39,423 nucleotides of DNA. Source: Pyropia haitanensis (taxonomy: Eukaryota > Rhodophyta > Bangiophyceae > Bangiales > Bangiaceae). Shown here piece by piece: positions 9,727 to 18,881 of this stretch. A model generated the notes under the pieces. The model ran no database searches, had not been told where the DNA came from, and saw only the letters and a program-made list of their open reading frames with translations. Each line of letters begins with the position of its first letter. Within the stretch, counting starts at the first letter, position 1. The DNA lies in the NCBI GenBank assembly GCA_008729055.1, contig SDUX01000013.1, positions 1 through 39,423 on the forward strand, given 5' to 3'. A program made the position numbers and the translations under genes.

Positions 9727-10326
9727 TCAACTCCCCACATGGTCTAGCCACGACCGCACCTCCTCCACAGCATCAAAATCCTTGCCGCGGGCCTTCTGCA
9801 TCGTTCGCAGGTGCAGCTCCAGCCTCAGGACGTCCTCCTCTGTCTTCAGCTTGTTTAAGTTCGTTGCCTTGAGCGCAAACAGCAAGCTCTTGGGGTCGTC
9901 GGGTACGATGTCGCTTAGGCAGCGTGCGCGCAGGTCCTGCAAGCGCACGCGCATGTTCATCATGTCCAGCTGCGCGCGGCGGGTTGACGACTTCATCTCG
10001 TCCAGATGTGACTCCATCCTGTCCATCTTGTTCTCCATCTGACCGAACTGCGCTTGGTTCAATGAAAGGAGTTGGGACGTGTTCACCGTCAGCAGTCCCA
10101 GGCACACGGATGCAGCAGCCGTCAGAGCCCCAGCGGTCAGCGACAGCCAGGTGGTGCGCTCAGAAGATGACACGGGAGCGGAGATAGGGGGAACTGGCAT
10201 GTCCTGCCCGGGGCGGGCACTGGCAGTGGACGATGCCTTGTAGGCGTGCATGGGGAGGCGACGGAGAAGGACCCGCGAAACCAGCGCCGATGACCTAAAC
10301 ATCCTATCGAGCATCCACTCCGGCAT
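9727..10326 (-). CDS. Small single-pass membrane protein with coiled coil, family unknown
   Basis: The ORF is clean, 199 residues long, from the ATG at 10326 to the TGA at 9727-9729. It is one of the few unbroken frames here. Residues 1-25 are basic and hydrophobic (RMFRSSALVSRVLLRR), compatible with a mitochondrial presequence. Residues about 60-80 (WLSLTAGALTAAASVCLGLL) form one hydrophobic segment. Residues about 85-125 contain a heptad-like, Met/Leu-rich helix (QMENKMDRMESHLDEMKSS). A second charged helix follows near 160-175. A helix anchored by one membrane pass suggests a scaffold or tether, perhaps mitochondrial; this is inference. Codon use is moderate in GC, unlike the Gly/Ala-rich neighbours. 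An alternative start is the Met at residue 26. Confidence 0.65.
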   Translation of the reverse strand: MPEWMLDRMFRSSALVSRVLLRRLPMHAYKASSTASARPGQDMPVPPISAPVSSSERTTWLSLTAGALTAAASVCLGLLTVNTSQLLSLNQAQFGQMENKMDRMESHLDEMKSSTRRAQLDMMNMRVRLQDLRARCLSDIVPDDPKSLLFALKATNLNKLKTEEDVLRLELHLRTMQKARGKDFDAVEEVRSWLDHVGS

Positions 10327-10978
10327 TCACAAGACGTGACAGAAAAAAGACAGTGCATTGCATAGTGCCACATTAACACGTCAGTATCCGTGCTCACCAG
10401 CACTCAGTAGCGGGTCATGAGCGCCTCACGCACACGATCTTCCGTAGCTGCCTGGCAGAAGGGCAACGTCGAACACGTACATGGCTGGTGCAATGGGGCG
10501 AAGCTTGTGCAGAGGACGCCCAACAGGAGGCTTGTGCTGCATCCTGGCATGTGTCGTGGGCACTGGTCGGGGACGGGCGCCACCGATAAGTGTTGTTCCT
10601 TTGATGATTCGTGGAGGCAATTGGCTGGCCCTGTTCGGATTGGCTGATTCCACCTGGATTTCTCTTCTAACCACCTCTGCGAAGGGGGCCGGGAGAGCCA
10701 GGAACGCATTTTACTTGCTGGACTCGACCACTAACTATCCACGCAAGAAATACTGCGAGCCGCCGGTGACGGCTCGGTCTGGCACGCGCTGTAGTCGCCG
10801 ACCGCCGCGAGTGCCAGACGGAAAGGACGCCGGTAGCGGCGGCCACACAACGGAGACAAACGAAGAGAGAGAGAGACGGGGCGACGAGCCCCAGAAGCAG
10901 AGGAACCAAGGAGGGCAGGGTGGGCGCGCGAAGAGAGCGGGCGTGCCGGAGAGACAAGCCGGCCGCTCGGCGCCTTCA

Positions 10979-10999
10979 GCGCCCCAATTATAGGGGCGC
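10979..10999. repeat. 7-bp stem hairpin with AATTATA loop
   Basis: GCGCCCC and GGGGCGC pair perfectly around AATTATA. Function unknown. Confidence 0.7.
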
Positions 11000-11194
11000 C
11001 GCCACCGCCGTGCTCGCACCTGCAGCAGCCCGGTGCACCGCCGCGGCCGCACAAACCGCGGGTGCCCGGTAGCCCAGACACGCCGGCGCCCGTCCGCCGC
11101 GACAGCATCAGGTCCGTGCCGCGTCTCCGCCAGCTGCCACCGCCACTTCCCCGGCCGCCGCGTGGGTGCTTGACGGCGACCGGTATGGACGACC

Positions 11195-11250
11195 GCGGAG
11201 CGCGGCAGGCGGACCGGCAAGACACAGCGGAGCGCGGCAGGCGGACCGGC
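11195..11250. repeat. 24-bp direct repeat, 32-bp period
   Basis: Identical 24-bp copies occupy 11195-11218 and 11227-11250; both include GCGGCAGGCGGACCGGC. Confidence 0.85.
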
Positions 11251-11349
11251 GGGACGAGCAGCTTTGCAGGTGCGAGGATGATGCATGCAATTACACTCGT
11301 GACCGCAGGTGACTAGGCGTTGACTGACCTGCTGGTAGACCTGGATTGA

Positions 11350-13250
11350 CCTGTCGTCGGTGCTGCCAGTCCTCCGAGATGTCTCGAGCTGATCACCACG
11401 TGTGGGTCGGTGGCGGTGGCGGAGGCGCGCGCCGTCCGCCCGCCGTCGACGCGGATTGTGACGCCCGCTTTTGCGGCTCTGGGGCCAGGGGGGGGGGGCG
11501 CCGGCGTCCACGCCAACGTCCGCACAGCCGCGGCGGTGTACCCCTGGCGGTTTTCCCTGGCGGACAATGCGGGGACGGCGCCGCCGATGCGCGGCGGGGC
11601 GGGCGGAGAGGCCGGCAGCGGCGGCGGCCGCGGCGGTGGGCCGCCCGTGGCGTCCCCCGCTGCCGCCTCGCCGGCGGCGCCCGGGGAGGCGGCGCCCTCC
11701 ACTGACGGTCTCTGCGGCGTCGGTCGCGTCGGGGGAGACTTTGCAGACGCCCTTACCTGCTCGGTGGTGCCCGCGCTTGTGCGCGAGCTCGACGCCGACG
11801 TGGGCGTCGACGGCGGCGGCGGCGGCGGCGGCAGTGACGTGCCCGCCCGCATCAACGCCATCCTGGCGCTGTGCGACGTGTGCCGCCGCTCCACGGCGGT
11901 CGTCGAGTCGCACGCGCTGCGGCTGGGGCGGTGCCTCACCGACCCGTCGCTGGCGATGAGGGCGACGGTGCTGGCGTCGCTCGCGGCGCTGCTGTCCGAT
12001 GAGTACGTCAAGTGGCGCGGCAGGCCGCTGTTCTTTCGGCTGGTGCTGGCGCTTCTCGACTCGGTGCCGGCGGGGGGGGGCGCGGGACGCCGCCGACGGC
12101 GCGGCCGACAGCGGCGGGAGCGTCGCGGGCGGCAGCGTCGGGAGCATAACGGGCGGCTTTCCGCCGGCGGCGGCGACTGCCGCCATCGTCGTCCCTGCGG
12201 CCGCTTCGGACGCCGCCGCGGCGGCCGCCGACACGGACGCTGCGGCGGCGCGCCTGTCGCGCGCGTGCGCGGCGCTGCTCACCGCGCTGCACCCCCCCCC
12301 TTTCGCCGCCACCCTCGCCGGCGGCGGCAGCGCGCCGGCGGCCAAGGCGGCGGCGGCCGCCGCCGCCGCCGACACCACCGCCACCACCCGCTCCGTGGCG
12401 GCGCTCGCTGTACTGCCCGACGGCGCCGCTCTGCACGCGCTGCGCGCAGCGGTGAAGGCGGGGGGAGGGAGAGGGGAAGGGGAGGAAGGGACTCTCGGGG
12501 GGGCCGCGGCGGCCGCCGCGGTGGTGGCCTCCGCAGAGGCGACGCGCCGCGTGACGGCGGCGGCGGCGGCGGCGGCGGCGGCGACGGGGGTGGCGGCGGC
12601 GATATCGACGGAGAGGGCGCGGCCGTGGGGGCGGCCGACGCAGGGGGGGGGGGGGGGCGGGCACGGGGCGGGGATGCGCCGGCCTGGCCGGCTTGGTGCG
12701 GGCGATGCTGCTGCTACAGGCGTGCAGTCTGGTGACAGGTCCTCGCCGCCGCGGTGGGCCTCGCGGCGTCCCCGCCATGACCGCTTCCCCCCCGGCGACG
12801 GCGGCAGCAGCGGCGGCGGCCGCTGCCGCCGCGACGGCGGGTTGCCATTGCCGTTGGCGTCGGCGGCGGAAGCGGCGGAAGAGGGCCCCCGCGCCGCCTG
12901 GTGGCGCGCCGCCACGCTGCGGCTGCTGAGCGCGGCGGCGGGCATGAAGTCCGCCACCCTCGGCGCTGCCTGCGGCGGCCTCACCCGCCTGGTGACGGCC
13001 GACCCGTGGGCGTCCGCCACCGCCGCCCGCCGCGTCCTCGCGGGCGTCCGCGCGGTGGCGGCGGCGGAGGAGGCGTACGCCACCCCGTGGGGGAGGGATT
13101 TCGGCGCCGTGCAGGCCGCGCTGGTGGCGCTGCAGTACGGCGGCGTCGCGGCGGCGGCGGACGACGCCGACGGCGGCGGCGACGGCGGCGGCGGGGCGGG
13201 CGGCGGGGGCGCGGGCGGGTTGGGGGGCCCCCCGACGCCACCGCCGCCGC

Positions 13251-13294
<44 letters not shown>

Positions 13295-14268
13295 GCGGCG
13301 GGCGGTGGGGTCTCTTCCGCCACCCGCGCGGCGCTGGCGGCGGCCGCGGCGACGGCGCTGGTAGCGCACTGGGGGGACGACCCGCGCCTGCCCCCGCGGG
13401 GGTCCGTGGCGGCGGGTCTTGGTCGGGCGCTCGCTGCGACGGCGGTAGACGGGCGGCTGGAGCGGGCGGTGGGGCCGACCGCCGCGGCGGCGGTACTGGC
13501 CAAGGGGGTGCCCGCCGCGTACGGGCCGCTGCGGACGGCGCTCGAGCGGTGGGCGGCGCGCCTGCTGGGGGAGGGCGGAGACGAAGGGGGAGGGGCCGCC
13601 GCCCGCGCGCGGGCGGCGGCCGCCTGGGCGGCAGCCGCCGCGGCCGCGGCCGCACCAGGGGGGGCGGGGGGAGGCGGGGGGGGGGCGCGGGTGTCAGCGG
13701 GGGGGGGGGGGAGGGCGGCGGCGGCGGCGGAGCGCCCCGGCCGCCACCCTCGCCGCCCGCGGCGGCGGCGGCGGGGGATGCGCCGCGGCGGCGCGGGCGG
13801 CTGCCGGCGGGGGGGAGGGCGGGCGCCGCCCCGCCGTCGCTGCCGCCGCCGTCGCCGTTGTCGCCGCCGCTGGTGGGGCGGCAGACCCGCGCGCGTACGC
13901 GAAGGGCGGTGGCGGCGGCGGCGGCGGCGGATGCGGCGGGGGATGGGGGAAAGGGGGCGGCGGGGACGGCGGCGGCGGGCGGCGGCGCCGCGTCTGCCTC
14001 TGCCGCCGCGGCCGCCCGCGCAGCTGGCTGCAACGGTGATAGTGGGGCGAGCGACGGCGGCGGCAGCGGCAGCGGCAGCGGCAGCGGCAGCGGGGACGAC
14101 TGGATGCCGGGTGTGTCCACCGACGAGGATGACGAAATGCACACGTACGAGGACGACGGTGACGGCGACGGCGACGGCCACGACGACGGCGACGGCGACG
14201 GTGTCGCGAGGGTGGACGCCGACGCGACCCCGCCCGCCCCGTCGGCAGCGAGGGCATTTGACGCATAG
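11350..14268 (+). CDS. NCAPD3: Condensin-II subunit D3 (CAP-D3), C-terminal third only
   Basis: CAP-D3 is the HEAT-repeat subunit of condensin II, which compacts chromosomes. The frame is open from 11350. The decisive block, about 11767-12066, reads VVPALVREL ... INAILALCDVCRR ... LGRCLTDPSLAMRATVLAS ... YVKWRGRPLFFRLVLALLD. It matches human IPALVREL ... NVIIVMCDLCIRY ... [20 protein letters not shown] step for step. Later pieces fit the family order: WWRAATLRLLSAAAGMKSA (12900s) and AAAVLAKGVPAAYGPLRTAL (13490s; human SLKTVLEKNKIPALREL). The gene ends with an Asp-rich tail and TAG at 14266-14268. About 900 N-terminal residues are missing and there is no in-frame start ATG. A possible acceptor (CTGCCAG at about 11363-11369) would allow an upstream exon outside view. 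Frame changes occur at the G9 run 12072-12080, the G15 run 12643-12657, near 12800-12840 and near 13680-13710. Confidence 0.75.
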
Positions 14269-14672
14269 CAGGCGGCGGTAAAGGCGGCCGTGGCCACCGC
14301 CACCTTTCGCGCGCTCGTCAATGGGGTGCTATACGGGCGGCTGGGGCGGGGGGAGGCCGCCACCGACGTCGCCGCCGCCGCCCCCGCCGCCGCCGTCGGA
14401 GACGCTGCCGAGCGGGGCTTGGCCATCCCCGCCGGCGGCGGCGGCGGCGGCGGCGGCGGAGGCGGGCGTGGCAACGGCGGGGAGGCGTCGGTGGCGGCAG
14501 GCGTGGCCAGTGGTGGCTGCGGCATCGGTGGTGGTGGCGGCGAGGAGGGGCGGGCGGCCAAGCGGCCGCGGTCGACGCGCGGCCGCGCCGGCGGTGGCGA
14601 CGGCGGCAACGACGGCGGTAGAAACGGCGGCGGGGATGGGAATGGGGATCGCCGCGCCCCCCCCCCCCGCGG
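14269..14672 (+). other. In-frame continuation after the condensin stop
   Basis: The frame stays open past the TAG for about 135 codons (QAAVKAAVATATFRALVNG, then Gly-rich, then AAKRPRSTRGR) with G/C third positions, up to TGA 14674-14676. It could be a readthrough extension, a separate gene start or chance. Confidence 0.3.
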
Positions 14673-14879
14673 CTGACGCCCGCCCAGTTCCTGGCCGTCG
14701 CCGTTGCCGTGCAGGACGTGCGGCCCGACGTGCGGCTTGGGGTGGCGGCCAAGGTCGCGCGCGGGGTGCGCTGGGCCGCCGCGCTTGTGCTCGGCGCGGT
14801 CGACCCAGACCCGGTCAACGCGGGGGTGCTGCGGGGGCTGCTGGGGGGGGTCATCGCGGGGCCCCCTATAACATCTTGA
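14673..14879 (+). pseudogene. Short HEAT-like fragment, possibly PDS5-type
   Basis: After a frame change in the C-run at about 14656-14668, the frame reads LTPAQFLAVAVAVQDVRPDV, then VRLGVAAKVARGVRWAAAL, and ends at TGA 14877-14879. The spacing of hydrophobic positions, the D...VR pair and the basic helix resemble one HEAT repeat. The cohesin regulator PDS5 has a similar repeat (LALTVHDPEFTVRHKFATKL). Only one repeat is present, so the family is a guess. It might also be a tail of the preceding gene. Confidence 0.25.
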
Positions 14880-15671
14880 TATATTGAAAACCCCCAAAAA
14901 TCCTCCCAAGGCATAGGGAGTTAGCCCCTTTTTGTGTGTTGCTTATGGTGGTTTTCCAAAAAGTGACTTGTCAGATGGCTGGAGGAAACCCGAAGCAGAA
15001 ACCCGAAGTGCCTCAGAAGCACAATCCGAGCCGGTGTCGAGACTCTCACGGCGCGTTTGATCGATGACAGTTCTACCTCCTTTCCTCTCTCGATGCTTCT
15101 TCCGGCCTTCATTCCCGCTTCAGAGGCCCAGTGAAGGCTACTTTTCGGGTTCTCGTTTGCTGTGAGTTGATCGTTTTAGAAACTCGAAAATTGAAACGGA
15201 CTTACCCCTAGTAGAGCATTCGGGTTCTTAGTTGATCCGCCCATGGGAGCCCGTGAGGGACGGTCGGTGAATTTGGTTCTCCTCAAACCATGTTGGTAAT
15301 TCAGAAACCCGAGGGCAGCGTCAGGCGCCGTCAGGCGACCCCCCCTCGCAGTTGCCTGCAGGGCCGGTTTGGACGTCTTTTGGCTCATTGGTGGAGCGAC
15401 AAGCGAGCTGCTCAAAGCTCGCCCATTGGCTGTGGAAGCGCCACGTCTGCTGTCGTGGGAGAGCCGAAGCACGCGCTAGGTCGCTCTTGACAGAGATCTC
15501 GAGTGACAGGTCCACCCGCGGACTTGGGCACTGCGCTGCACCCTCTCGCCGCTGCCTTCTCCGCCCCCCGGCCACCACGGCGGGCACCGGCGCCATTCCC
15601 CCCCCCCCCCCAGCCTCCCCCCTTTCCCCCCCCTGACCAGATCCGCCTATTGCGGTCAGCGCCCGGGCAAG
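14880..15671. other. Intergenic, lower GC, nothing recognised
   Basis: The sequence returns to moderate GC, with several short direct repeats of TTCGGGTTCT and AACCCGAAG. A C-run lies at 15599-15610. Short frames exist on both strands but none is supported. Confidence 0.45.
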
Positions 15672-15941
15672 ATGCCCCTCGCGGCGGGCCACTCGCAGCT
15701 CGACTAGATGCGGCTGACGGCGACGACGCCGCGATACTGGGGCCCCACCACCCACACCCCCGCCGAGCTATCCGCCCTCCGGTCCCTGGGTGATGCGTGG
15801 ACGGTCATCCGCGGGCGGATGTATGATGTGAAACGGTATGTCGACTTCCATTCCGGGAGGGGGGTCATGATCCTGTTGGATCTTTGCAAGATGCTTTTTT
15901 TCAGCCCGCCCGCGGCGGTGCGGAAGGCGTTTGGGGCGTGA
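15672..15941 (+). pseudogene. Cytochrome b5-like protein, N-terminal part, broken
   Basis: From the ATG at 15672 the frame reads MPLAAGHSQLD, then TAG (15705-15707), then MRLTATTP ... HTPAELSALRSLGDAWTVIR, GRMYDVKRYVDFH. This matches the start of NCB5OR/CB5LP-type cytochrome b5 proteins: plant GYSQMDWLKLTRTHPDLAG, then DEV...W.V..G.VYN..PYM.FHPGG. The TAG falls exactly on the conserved Trp of the MDW motif. The haem-binding HPGG motif is altered to HSGR, so the first haem His is present but its context is damaged, probably by an indel. The second half of the fold is unrecognisable, and the frame stops with TGA at 15939-15941. No reductase domain follows. A pseudogene or gene fragment is most likely. 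Confidence 0.6.
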
Positions 15942-16021
15942 TGCGCCGGGGCGTCCTCTACCGCGTGTGCTTCCCGCACTCCGCCCACCCCCCGCCCACC
16001 CACCCCACCAATCCCGAACAC

Positions 16022-16530
16022 CCCCCCCAGATTACCCCAATCGTTCGCGGTGCGATAAGTCACAATAGGACATGCCGGGGGGGGGCCCAACGGACCCCCC
16101 CCGACGCCTAAGGCGATGTCGCGACGCCTGCGGCGCAGTTGTCCCCCACCCGCCCGCCCCATCCACCCCTACTCCTTCGCACCCACCCACCACACCCAGC
16201 ACACTAACCCCGAACTACCCCCCCAGATTACCCTAATCTTTCGCGGTGGGATAAGCCACAATAAAACATGCCAGGGGGTCGCCCCCCGGACCCCCCCTGA
16301 CGCCTACGGCGTCGTCGCGACGCCTGCGGCGCCTCTGCGCCCTACCCACCCGCCCAACCCAGCCGCACCCAACCCCACCCACCCACACCACCCACCCCAC
16401 CCACCAATATCAGTCTCCCCAGACCGCCCAAATCTTACGCGGTGCGATAACTCACAATAATACATGCCGGGGGCCGTCCCACCAGACCCCCCCCCAGCTC
16501 CGACGGCGTCGTCGCGACGCCTGCGGCGCC
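16022..16530. repeat. Three-copy repeat unit of about 190 bp with nested hairpins
   Basis: Copies start near 16022, 16214 and 16416. Each has the order: an AT-richer block ending CGGTGCGATAA..CACAATA, then ACATGCC followed by G- and C-runs, then GACGCC(T)..GGCGTC and GTCGCGACGCCTGCGGCGC inverted repeats, then a CACCC-rich spacer. The copies are diverged but clearly alignable. The stems GACGCCTACGGCGTC, GTCGCGAC and GCGCC/GGCGC could fold in either strand. It could be an array of short non-autonomous elements. No coding support. Confidence 0.75.
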
Positions 16531-16544
16531 GTTGCGCCCGACCA

Positions 16545-16725
16545 ACCCGCCCTGCGCACCCCATCCACACCAAAACCACCCCACCCACCACAGCCACACC
16601 ACCCCACCAACCCCACCCATCGACCCCACCTACCCCACCCACCCCACACACCCCACGCAACCCAGCAAACCCACCCACGCCACCCCACGCTCCCCCTCCC
16701 CCGCCCCACCCCACCCACGCTGGTC
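16545..16725. repeat. CCCAC/CCACC simple-sequence tract
   Basis: The plus strand consists almost wholly of C and A in CCACCC-type repeats with scattered T. It is low complexity and non-coding. Confidence 0.8.
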
Positions 16726-17390
16726 GGGGAGTCCGCGATGTGCGCGCCCTTCGTCGCGGCTGATGCGATCAAGCTGCGCCCCCACTCGCTCGCCCCATTC
16801 GCCCCCTAGACTCGCCCATCTTGCCCCCCACGCCCTTGCTCACCCTCGCCCTTTCAACCTTTTCCGGCTCGCGGCCCCTCGAGTTGGAGGCTTGGGCTCC
16901 CAGGCCTGCCGCGCCCCTCCCTCCCCCCTCGGTCGGTCGCCTCCGACCGTCTGTTGCGCTGCTGAGTCTGTTACATGTATCGATCTACCCCACGCCTCCC
17001 TCTCCTCCCCTGCCAACACTCCCCCCCCTTGCTATCTGCGTCCACCCGCCTGGACGCTGGGGCCTCCCCGCTTCCTGCCGTCATGGACGCCACATGCTTT
17101 GACACGCCCCCCGCTACCCGCTCTTATTGCCGCCGCATGCGCTGCCCCTCCTTTCCCTCCCCCTCTCCTCTGTTTTCCCCTTTTCCTCACCTTGCACACA
17201 CACACACCCCGGCCTGATGGGGGTCCCTTAACACACCTGATTCCGCGTTTCCCCCCCTCTGCTGGCACTTCTCCTCACGCCCTCCGGGCATCGCGGCCTA
17301 GGGTGGAGGCGGTCATCTTACCTCCCGGGTGGGGGCGGCGTCGCCGCCACGCCCTTCCACCGCCGTCCGCCACAGGACGACGCCGTCGGC
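16726..17390. other. Pyrimidine-rich spacer, nothing recognised
   Basis: The sequence is C/T-rich, with a short CA run at 17196-17206. A short frame MCAPFVAADAIKLRPHSLAP (16738 on) ends at a TAG and is too short to assign. Confidence 0.4.
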
Positions 17391-17393
17391 GAG

Positions 17394-17840
17394 GCATGGG
17401 TGGGGAACGAGGCGTTGTGGATGTAGGGGGGGAAGAAGGTGCGGAATGTGGGGGGAGTGTCGGGCTGTGGTAGTCACGGGGGATCGGTGTTTGGGGGGCG
17501 TCCACGAGGGGGAGTCGTGCGTGTGGGGGGGGAGACGTTGAGGATGTGGCGGGGGGGGGGGGTGGAAAGTGTGAGGGGAGTGTCGGGCTGTGGTGGTCAC
17601 GGGGGACCGGAGTTTGGGGAGCGTCCACGTGGGGGAGGCATGGGTGTGGAGGGGGAGGAGTTGGGGATGTGGTGGGGGTGGGGGATGCGGAGTGTGGGGG
17701 GAGTGTTGGGCTGGAGTGGTCATGGCGGATCGGAGTTTGGGGGGCGTCCACGTGCGGGAGGCATGGGTGTGGACGGGGAAGCGTTGGGGATGAGGGGGGG
17801 GGGGGCGTGGAGAGTGTGTGGAGGGATGAGGGTGTGAAAG
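17394..17840. repeat. G-rich minisatellite, about 122-bp period, nearly 4 copies
   Basis: Copies start near 17394, 17517, 17639 and 17761. Each contains GAGTGT.GGGCTG, then GGTCA.GG.GGA.CGG, then GGGG.GCGTCCACG in order. Frames on both strands are open (Gly/Val-rich plus, Pro/His-rich minus), as expected for a period near a multiple of three, so openness is not evidence of coding. Confidence 0.8.
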
Positions 17841-18647
17841 AGGGCTGCGAGAGGGGGAGGGGGGCGTCAAGGTGGGGAGGTCGTGTATGGAGAGGATCGA
17901 GGGGGGTTCGGATGCCAGCACGATCGTCGGTCAGTACATGTCAGTCAGCGCCCATTTGTCAGCTTGTGTCAGAAAAGAGGACTTCCAGAACACATGCAGG
18001 AAAATCTGTTGAACATGGCAGTCAAGACAGCTCTGCGTTAAAGTTTCTAATCCCATGTTTTACTCTCTGGCTGGCATATTCCGTCACTGCAGAGAATACA
18101 CATTTTGTTCCCTACGACTTTTCATTTGGGCGCTGTGACCACCGCTGGCGGCCGCTCTTCTGTATTTTTGTTGTGTGTGCGCGGCTGCCGCCTCGCTCGT
18201 GCCGCCCGCCCGCCTGCCGGCCTCCCATCCTCATCCGACCGGGATACCGGGCGTCCCACTCAGCTTCTGGCGCCGCCGCTCCCACCGCCCGCGCCGGCCG
18301 CCGCGCCCCCCGCCGCCGACGCGTGCCGGGTGGCGCGCCCGCGTGCCGCCGGCCCTGCCGACCCGCCCGCCCGCCCGCCCGCCCGCCCGCCCGCCCGCCC
18401 GCTCGCCCCGCGGCGCCACGGCTGCCGGCCGCGGGGTTGTGGTCCACGCCCGCTTCCCGCGCCCCGTCACCCACCCACCCCCGCCCCCGCCCCTGCCGTT
18501 CGCGCGGGCAGGACCCTTTGTGCGGCGTGGCGGCTGCTGCTGCGGTGGGCACCCCGTCGGCCTCCCCCGCCCCTCCCCCTGCCCATTCGCCCGACCTCCC
18601 GCCACGCTTTTCGCCACCTTCCCCCCCCTCCTGCCGCCCCGCCCCGC
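17841..18647. promoter_or_regulatory. Upstream region of the kelch-BTB gene
   Basis: An AT-richer block at about 17930-18180 interrupts the G/C-rich surroundings. It is the likeliest promoter and 5' leader of the plus-strand gene starting at 18648. A (CCCG)n tract lies at 18362-18401. No TATA box or other defined element can be named. Confidence 0.3.
18362..18401. repeat. (CCCG)10 microsatellite
   Basis: About ten uninterrupted tetranucleotide units, followed by GCTCG. Confidence 0.9.
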
Positions 18648-18842
18648 ATGGTGGTGGTCAAGGGCGAAGCGGCCCCCCCCGCCGGCCGCCGCGCCGCGCC
18701 CGCCGCGGCGTCCGGCGGCGGCGGCGGCGGCGGGGCCGGGTCGGGTGCCGGGCCGCCGTCGGCGGCGGGTGGCGGCGGGGGCGGGGTGGCGGGCGCCCCG
18801 CCGGCTGCCGCGACGGGGGCGGGCCCGGCCACGCGGGCGTCT

Positions 18843-18881
<39 letters not shown>

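Larger units (their letters stand above)
10327..11349. other. Intergenic, two structured motifs, no gene supported
   Basis: Long overlapping frames exist on both strands but lack consistent codon periodicity. A hairpin lies at 10979-10999 (GCGCCCC, 7-nt AT-rich loop, GGGGCGC). A 24-bp direct repeat lies at 11195-11218 and 11227-11250. The condensin gene frame opens just after a TGA at 11347-11349. Confidence 0.45.

Noticed and set aside
10735..14181. 1148-codon minus ORF opposite CAP-D3
   Set aside because: It is antisense to a well-matched condensin gene and translates to Ala/Pro/Arg low complexity.
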